Origin: Enterobacter sp. JBIWA008
Lineage (GTDB): Bacteria; Pseudomonadota; Gammaproteobacteria; Enterobacterales; Enterobacteriaceae
Length of the DNA: 64,000 nucleotides
Direction of reading: 5' to 3'
NCBI RefSeq assembly: GCF_019968765.1
Contig: NZ_CP074149.1
Coordinates: forward strand, 3,968,001-4,032,000
Shown: positions 59,962-64,000 of the stretch, piece after piece
Layout of the letters: the number at the start of each line of letters is the position of its first letter
Numbering within the stretch: position 1 is the stretch's first letter
Program-made: the position numbers and the translations under genes
Notes under the pieces: generated by a model
The model's input: the letters and a program-made list of their open reading frames with translations, nothing else
What the model was told of the DNA's origin: nothing
Databases searched by the model: none

Positions 59962-59965
59962 GGGG
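59919..59965. repeat. Symmetric family-A REP-like element
   Basis: CCCCACCCCGGCCCTCTC and GAGAGGGCCGGGGTGAGGGG make this the longest palindrome of the family in the window, with both tails present. It overlaps the end of the DUF559-like remnant and lies 17 bases before the yggN stop. Confidence 0.8.
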
Positions 59966-59982
59966 CCCAGCGCGCGGAGATC

Positions 59983-60699
59983 TTACTTAAGCGTCCCCAC
60001 CAGCGCCTTCCGGCTGTCTTCCAGCGACACCACGCGCTTACACACGTCTTTGCCGAACTGCTGGAAATCAGCTTCCTGGTTCTTCCACTCGTTCTGAATG
60101 GAGGTCTGCAGACCGCCCAGACTGCCCAGCACGCCCTGCAGCGGGTTACCGCCGCCTTTCAGAACCGCTTTGGCGCCCATCTCGTTGATGCTGTCCTGCA
60201 GGATGCCGCCCATCGCCTGGTTCACCAGCTGCTGCCCGTCAGCACGGACCTGATCGATCGCCTTGTAGTGGAACGTCAGCCCGTCGGAGCGCGTCTCGAT
60301 AATCCGGTTCATCTGCTCTTTAAGCTGCTTATCGAGCTTCGTCAGGCGGGTACGCATGTTACTGCTCTCCCCCACCTCTTTGGTGATGATCTTATCCAGC
60401 GCCACGCGGCTTTTCTCAACGCGGGTCAGGGCACCTTCATTAATCCACGGCAGCGCGGTACGCAATTCGGACTGGTAGTCTTTCGCCTGCTCACGCTGTG
60501 CGGCAGTCAAATTGTACTGCTTGCCGTTATAGGTGACGTTCCCTTCTGGCGTAATCACCAGATTGCCGTTCTCGCCTTTAACCTGCACGGTTTGCGGGCT
60601 TAACACCACGTCATCACGCGGGGTGACGCTACATTGATAATCCGCATGGGCGGTGAATCCGGTTGCCATCAAAGCAACGGCCAGCAACGTTTTGCGCAT
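59983..60699 (-). CDS. yggN: YggN, periplasmic DUF2884 protein
   Basis: The ATG at 60699 gives about 238 residues, as in E. coli YggN. The N-terminal signal peptide (L-L-A-V-A-L-M-A-T-G-F-T) is cleaved after A-H-A. The rest is helical, with a long central segment rich in charged residues. The function is unknown. An upstream in-frame extension (7 codons) was rejected. It lies downstream of yggL, separated by a hairpin. Confidence 0.92.
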   Translation of the reverse strand: MRKTLLAVALMATGFTAHADYQCSVTPRDDVVLSPQTVQVKGENGNLVITPEGNVTYNGKQYNLTAAQREQAKDYQSELRTALPWINEGALTRVEKSRVALDKIITKEVGESSNMRTRLTKLDKQLKEQMNRIIETRSDGLTFHYKAIDQVRADGQQLVNQAMGGILQDSINEMGAKAVLKGGGNPLQGVLGSLGGLQTSIQNEWKNQEADFQQFGKDVCKRVVSLEDSRKALVGTLK

Positions 60700-60715
60700 C
60701 TTAAACACTCCCTCA

Positions 60716-60743
60716 GACAAAATGGGCCAGCTAATGCTGGCCC
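60716..60743 (-). terminator. Probable terminator of trmB-yggL
   Basis: On the minus strand GGGCCAGC-ATTA-GCTGGCCC is followed by ATTTTG, 14 bases past the yggL stop. The T run is short. Confidence 0.55.
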
Positions 60744-60756
60744 CGTACTTGCTTTA

Positions 60757-61083
60757 TTAGTCCCACCAAACGTCGAAAAGTTCGCTGACGCGGACATCTT
60801 CGAGCTTGTGGTCTTCAAGCCATTTACGTACCAGCGCCTGATGTTCTTCGGTGCATTTACCCACTTCCTGGGTGCAGATCAGACCTTCCCATGCCAGGTA
60901 GCCGCTACCGTCGAAGGCCAGCTTGTTTGGCTCAATCACGTCATTGATGAACGCATCCACGTCCTGATCGATCTGTTCTACACTGGTGCCTTCCGGGAAA
61001 CGCCACGCAACGGAGAAGCCCACTTCCTGGAATTCTTCGATGTGCATCTTTTTACGCAGACGACGGCTACGATTCTTTGCCAT
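60757..61083 (-). CDS. yggL: YggL, DUF469 family protein
   Basis: The ATG at 61083 gives 108 residues, the E. coli length. It has a basic N-terminus (A-K-N-R-S-R-R-L-R-K-K) and ends F-D-V-W-W-D. E. coli YggL has been reported to associate with the ribosome, but the function is not settled. Its start overlaps the trmB stop by one base (TAATG), so the two are translationally coupled. Confidence 0.94.
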   Translation of the reverse strand: MAKNRSRRLRKKMHIEEFQEVGFSVAWRFPEGTSVEQIDQDVDAFINDVIEPNKLAFDGSGYLAWEGLICTQEVGKCTEEHQALVRKWLEDHKLEDVRVSELFDVWWD

Positions 61084-61802
61084 TATTTCACCCTCTCGAA
61101 CATTAAGTCCCATACACCGTGACCAAGACGATGGCCACGCTGTTCAAATTTCGTTACCGGACGCGATTCCGGACGCGGTACATAGTCGTTGCTCGCAGAC
61201 TGGTTTTTATACCCGTCCAGCGACGACATCACTTCCAGCATATGTTCCGCATACGGTTCCCAGTCGGTCGCCATATGGAAGACACCGCCCAGCTTCAGCT
61301 TACTTTTCACCAGCTCGGCAAACGGCGCCTGAACGATACGGCGTTTATTATGACGCGCTTTGTGCCACGGGTCAGGGAAAAAGAGCTGAACCATGGTTAA
61401 AGAATTGTCAGGAATCATTTTATGCAGCACTTCCACCGCGTCGTGACACATCACGCGCAGGTTCTCAACGCCCTCTTCATGGGCCGTTGCGAGACACGCG
61501 CCGACGCCTGGAGAATGCACTTCGATACCGAGGAAGTTCTGCTCCGGACGGGCTTTCGCCATGGTCACCAGCGAGGTACCCATACCAAAACCGATCTCCA
61601 GCGTGACGGGTGCTTCGCGGCCGAACAGTTCGGTAAAGTCCAGAGGCTGCTCGCTGAACTCAACGCCCATCACCGGCCAGTAGTTGTCCAGCGCATGTTG
61701 CTGCCCTTTTGTCAGGCGGCCCTGACGGCGGACAAAGCTGCGAATACGGCGCAGCGGGCGACCGTTTTCATCAAATTCCGGTGAAATGACGTCGTTTTTC
61801 AT
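61083..61802 (-). CDS. trmB: TrmB, tRNA m7G46 methyltransferase
   Basis: The ATG at 61802 gives 239 residues, as in E. coli. It methylates G46 of tRNA with SAM. The SAM motif E-I-G-F-G-M-G-T-S lies near residue 70 and the catalytic [14 protein letters not shown] near 142. A 14-codon upstream open extension was rejected. It is divergent from mutY and coupled with yggL. Confidence 0.97.
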   Translation of the reverse strand: MKNDVISPEFDENGRPLRRIRSFVRRQGRLTKGQQHALDNYWPVMGVEFSEQPLDFTELFGREAPVTLEIGFGMGTSLVTMAKARPEQNFLGIEVHSPGVGACLATAHEEGVENLRVMCHDAVEVLHKMIPDNSLTMVQLFFPDPWHKARHNKRRIVQAPFAELVKSKLKLGGVFHMATDWEPYAEHMLEVMSSLDGYKNQSASNDYVPRPESRPVTKFEQRGHRLGHGVWDLMFERVK

Positions 61803-61946
61803 AAAAGAGTTGTCTGCTTGTGAGAATGTTCGGGAAACGGGCATTATCCAAAGTTAAGGCTTCTATGCAAGCATGGGAAAGATCCGGTTTACAGCAGATT
61901 GAGGCTGTGCTGCAATCTGCGTCCCTGATTATGCGAATCGAAGACC

Positions 61947-62999
61947 ATGCAAGCCTCTCAATTTTCAGCCCAGGTGCTGGACTGGTACGACAAATACGGG
62001 CGTAAAACCCTGCCCTGGCAAATTGAAAAAACGCCTTACAAAGTATGGCTCTCCGAAGTGATGTTGCAACAAACGCAGGTCACCACGGTAATCCCTTACT
62101 TCGAGCGTTTTATGGCGCGCTTCCCGACGGTGACCGATCTGGCCAACGCGCCGCTGGACGAGGTCCTGCACCTGTGGACCGGCCTTGGCTATTACGCGCG
62201 CGCGCGTAACCTTCACAAGGCCGCACAGCAGGTTGCGACACGCCACAACGGGACGTTCCCGGAAACCTTCGATGAGGTGGCCGATCTCCCCGGCGTCGGA
62301 CGTTCAACCGCAGGTGCTATTCTCTCCCTGTCTTTAGGCAAGCATTTCCCGATCCTCGACGGCAACGTTAAGCGCGTGCTGGCACGCTGCTATGCCGTCG
62401 ACGGCTGGCCGGGGAAGAAGGACGTCGAAAAACGTCTTTGGGAAATAAGTGAAGAGGTCACCCCGGCCAACGGCGTGGAGCGTTTTAATCAGGCGATGAT
62501 GGATCTCGGCGCGATGGTCTGCACGCGCTCAAAACCAAAATGCGAACTCTGCCCGGTGAATAATCTCTGCGTGGCGTATGCCAACCATTCATGGGCGCAA
62601 TATCCGGGTAAGAAACCCAAACAGACGCTGCCGGAGCGCACCGGCTATATGCTGCTGATGCAGCACGGCGACGAGGTCTTCCTGGCACAGCGTCCCCCGA
62701 GCGGTCTGTGGGGTGGTCTATACTGCTTCCCACAGTTTGAAAATGAAGACTTGCTGCGTGAATGGCTTAAACAGCGCGGGATTGCTGCCGATAACCTGAC
62801 GCAGCTGACCGCGTTTCGCCATACGTTCAGCCATTTCCACCTGGATATTGTACCCATGTGGCTTCCCGTGTCGTCATTTGCCTCGTGCATGGATGAAGGC
62901 ACCGCTCTCTGGTATAACTTAGCGCAACCGCCATCAGTCGGGCTGGCGGCTCCCGTGGAGCGCCTGTTACAGCAATTACGTGCCGGTGCAATGGTTTAG
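61947..62999 (+). CDS. mutY: MutY, adenine DNA glycosylase
   Basis: This 350-residue enzyme matches E. coli MutY and removes A opposite 8-oxoG. The catalytic Glu is in S-E-V-M-L-Q-Q-T-Q, the helix-hairpin-helix in [11 protein letters not shown] and the catalytic Asp in L-D-G-N-V-K-R-V-L. The [4Fe-4S] loop is C-x6-C-x2-C-x5-C near residues 192-208. A C-terminal NUDIX-like domain recognises 8-oxoG. yggX follows 26 bases downstream. Confidence 0.98.
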   Translation: MQASQFSAQVLDWYDKYGRKTLPWQIEKTPYKVWLSEVMLQQTQVTTVIPYFERFMARFPTVTDLANAPLDEVLHLWTGLGYYARARNLHKAAQQVATRHNGTFPETFDEVADLPGVGRSTAGAILSLSLGKHFPILDGNVKRVLARCYAVDGWPGKKDVEKRLWEISEEVTPANGVERFNQAMMDLGAMVCTRSKPKCELCPVNNLCVAYANHSWAQYPGKKPKQTLPERTGYMLLMQHGDEVFLAQRPPSGLWGGLYCFPQFENEDLLREWLKQRGIAADNLTQLTAFRHTFSHFHLDIVPMWLPVSSFASCMDEGTALWYNLAQPPSVGLAAPVERLLQQLRAGAMV

Positions 63000-63025
63000 C
63001 ATCGACAAGAAAAAGAGGAATGAGT

Positions 63026-64000
<975 letters not shown>

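Overview
The window is a chromosomal segment of a gamma-proteobacterium of the family Enterobacteriaceae, most likely Enterobacter or a close relative such as Lelliottia, Leclercia or Klebsiella. The basis is gene order and protein sequences that follow the Escherichia coli K-12 ygfZ-mltC region almost gene for gene, plus a dense scatter of two palindromic repeat families (CCCTCTCCC...GGGTGAGGG and GCCGGGTGGC...CCCGGC) in the intergenic gaps. Genus is an inference. I saw no tRNA, rRNA, CRISPR array, insertion sequence, integrase or prophage gene. Comparisons with E. coli are from memory.

Left part (1-28.6 kb), core genome: ygfZ (cut by the window edge), trhA, yqfB, an RpiR-type regulator next to bglA, ygfF, the glycine cleavage operon gcvTHP, the ubiquinone/proline peptidase group ygfB-pepP-ubiH-ubiI, zapA, 6S RNA and fau, serA, rpiA, argP with its target argO, yggE, mscS, the glycolytic operon epd-pgk-fbaA, tktA and loiP. 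Compared with E. coli K-12, the RpiR gene beside bglA is extra, and the genes that E. coli carries between epd and tktA are absent.

Middle part (28.8-44.5 kb), accessory catabolic island: loiP and speB, neighbours in E. coli, are separated here by about 16 kb. It holds an OprD-family porin, a 14-gene operon on the minus strand (42862 down to 30168), and a divergent MFS transporter. The operon encodes a Rieske ferredoxin, a small protein of unknown role, a Rieske oxygenase, two short-chain dehydrogenases (one lacking the catalytic Tyr and Lys), an IclR regulator, an extradiol ring-cleavage dioxygenase with a full set of active-site residues, a ferredoxin reductase, an MFS transporter, a cupin, an alpha/beta hydrolase, an aspartate-dehydrogenase-like enzyme, an aldehyde dehydrogenase and a thiamine-diphosphate enzyme. 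Together they describe uptake, ring hydroxylation, ring opening and side-chain processing of an aromatic compound whose identity cannot be read from the sequence. The control region (42863-43276) has two divergent sigma-70-like promoters and three copies of a GTTTCAy-N2-rTGAAAC palindrome, a likely operator set for the IclR protein. This is the most novel part of the window.

Right part (44.5-64 kb), core genome: speB and speA with the small gene yqgB (putrescine synthesis), metK, galP with GalR/GalS and CRP sites, sprT, endA, rsmE, gshB, yqgE-yqgF, yggR, the yggS-yggT-yggU-rdgB-hemW cluster, yggN, yggL-trmB, mutY-yggX and the start of mltC, cut just before its catalytic Glu codon. Between hemW and yggN, where E. 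coli has yggM and ansB, there is only a decayed fragment of a DUF559-type gene running into a repeat.
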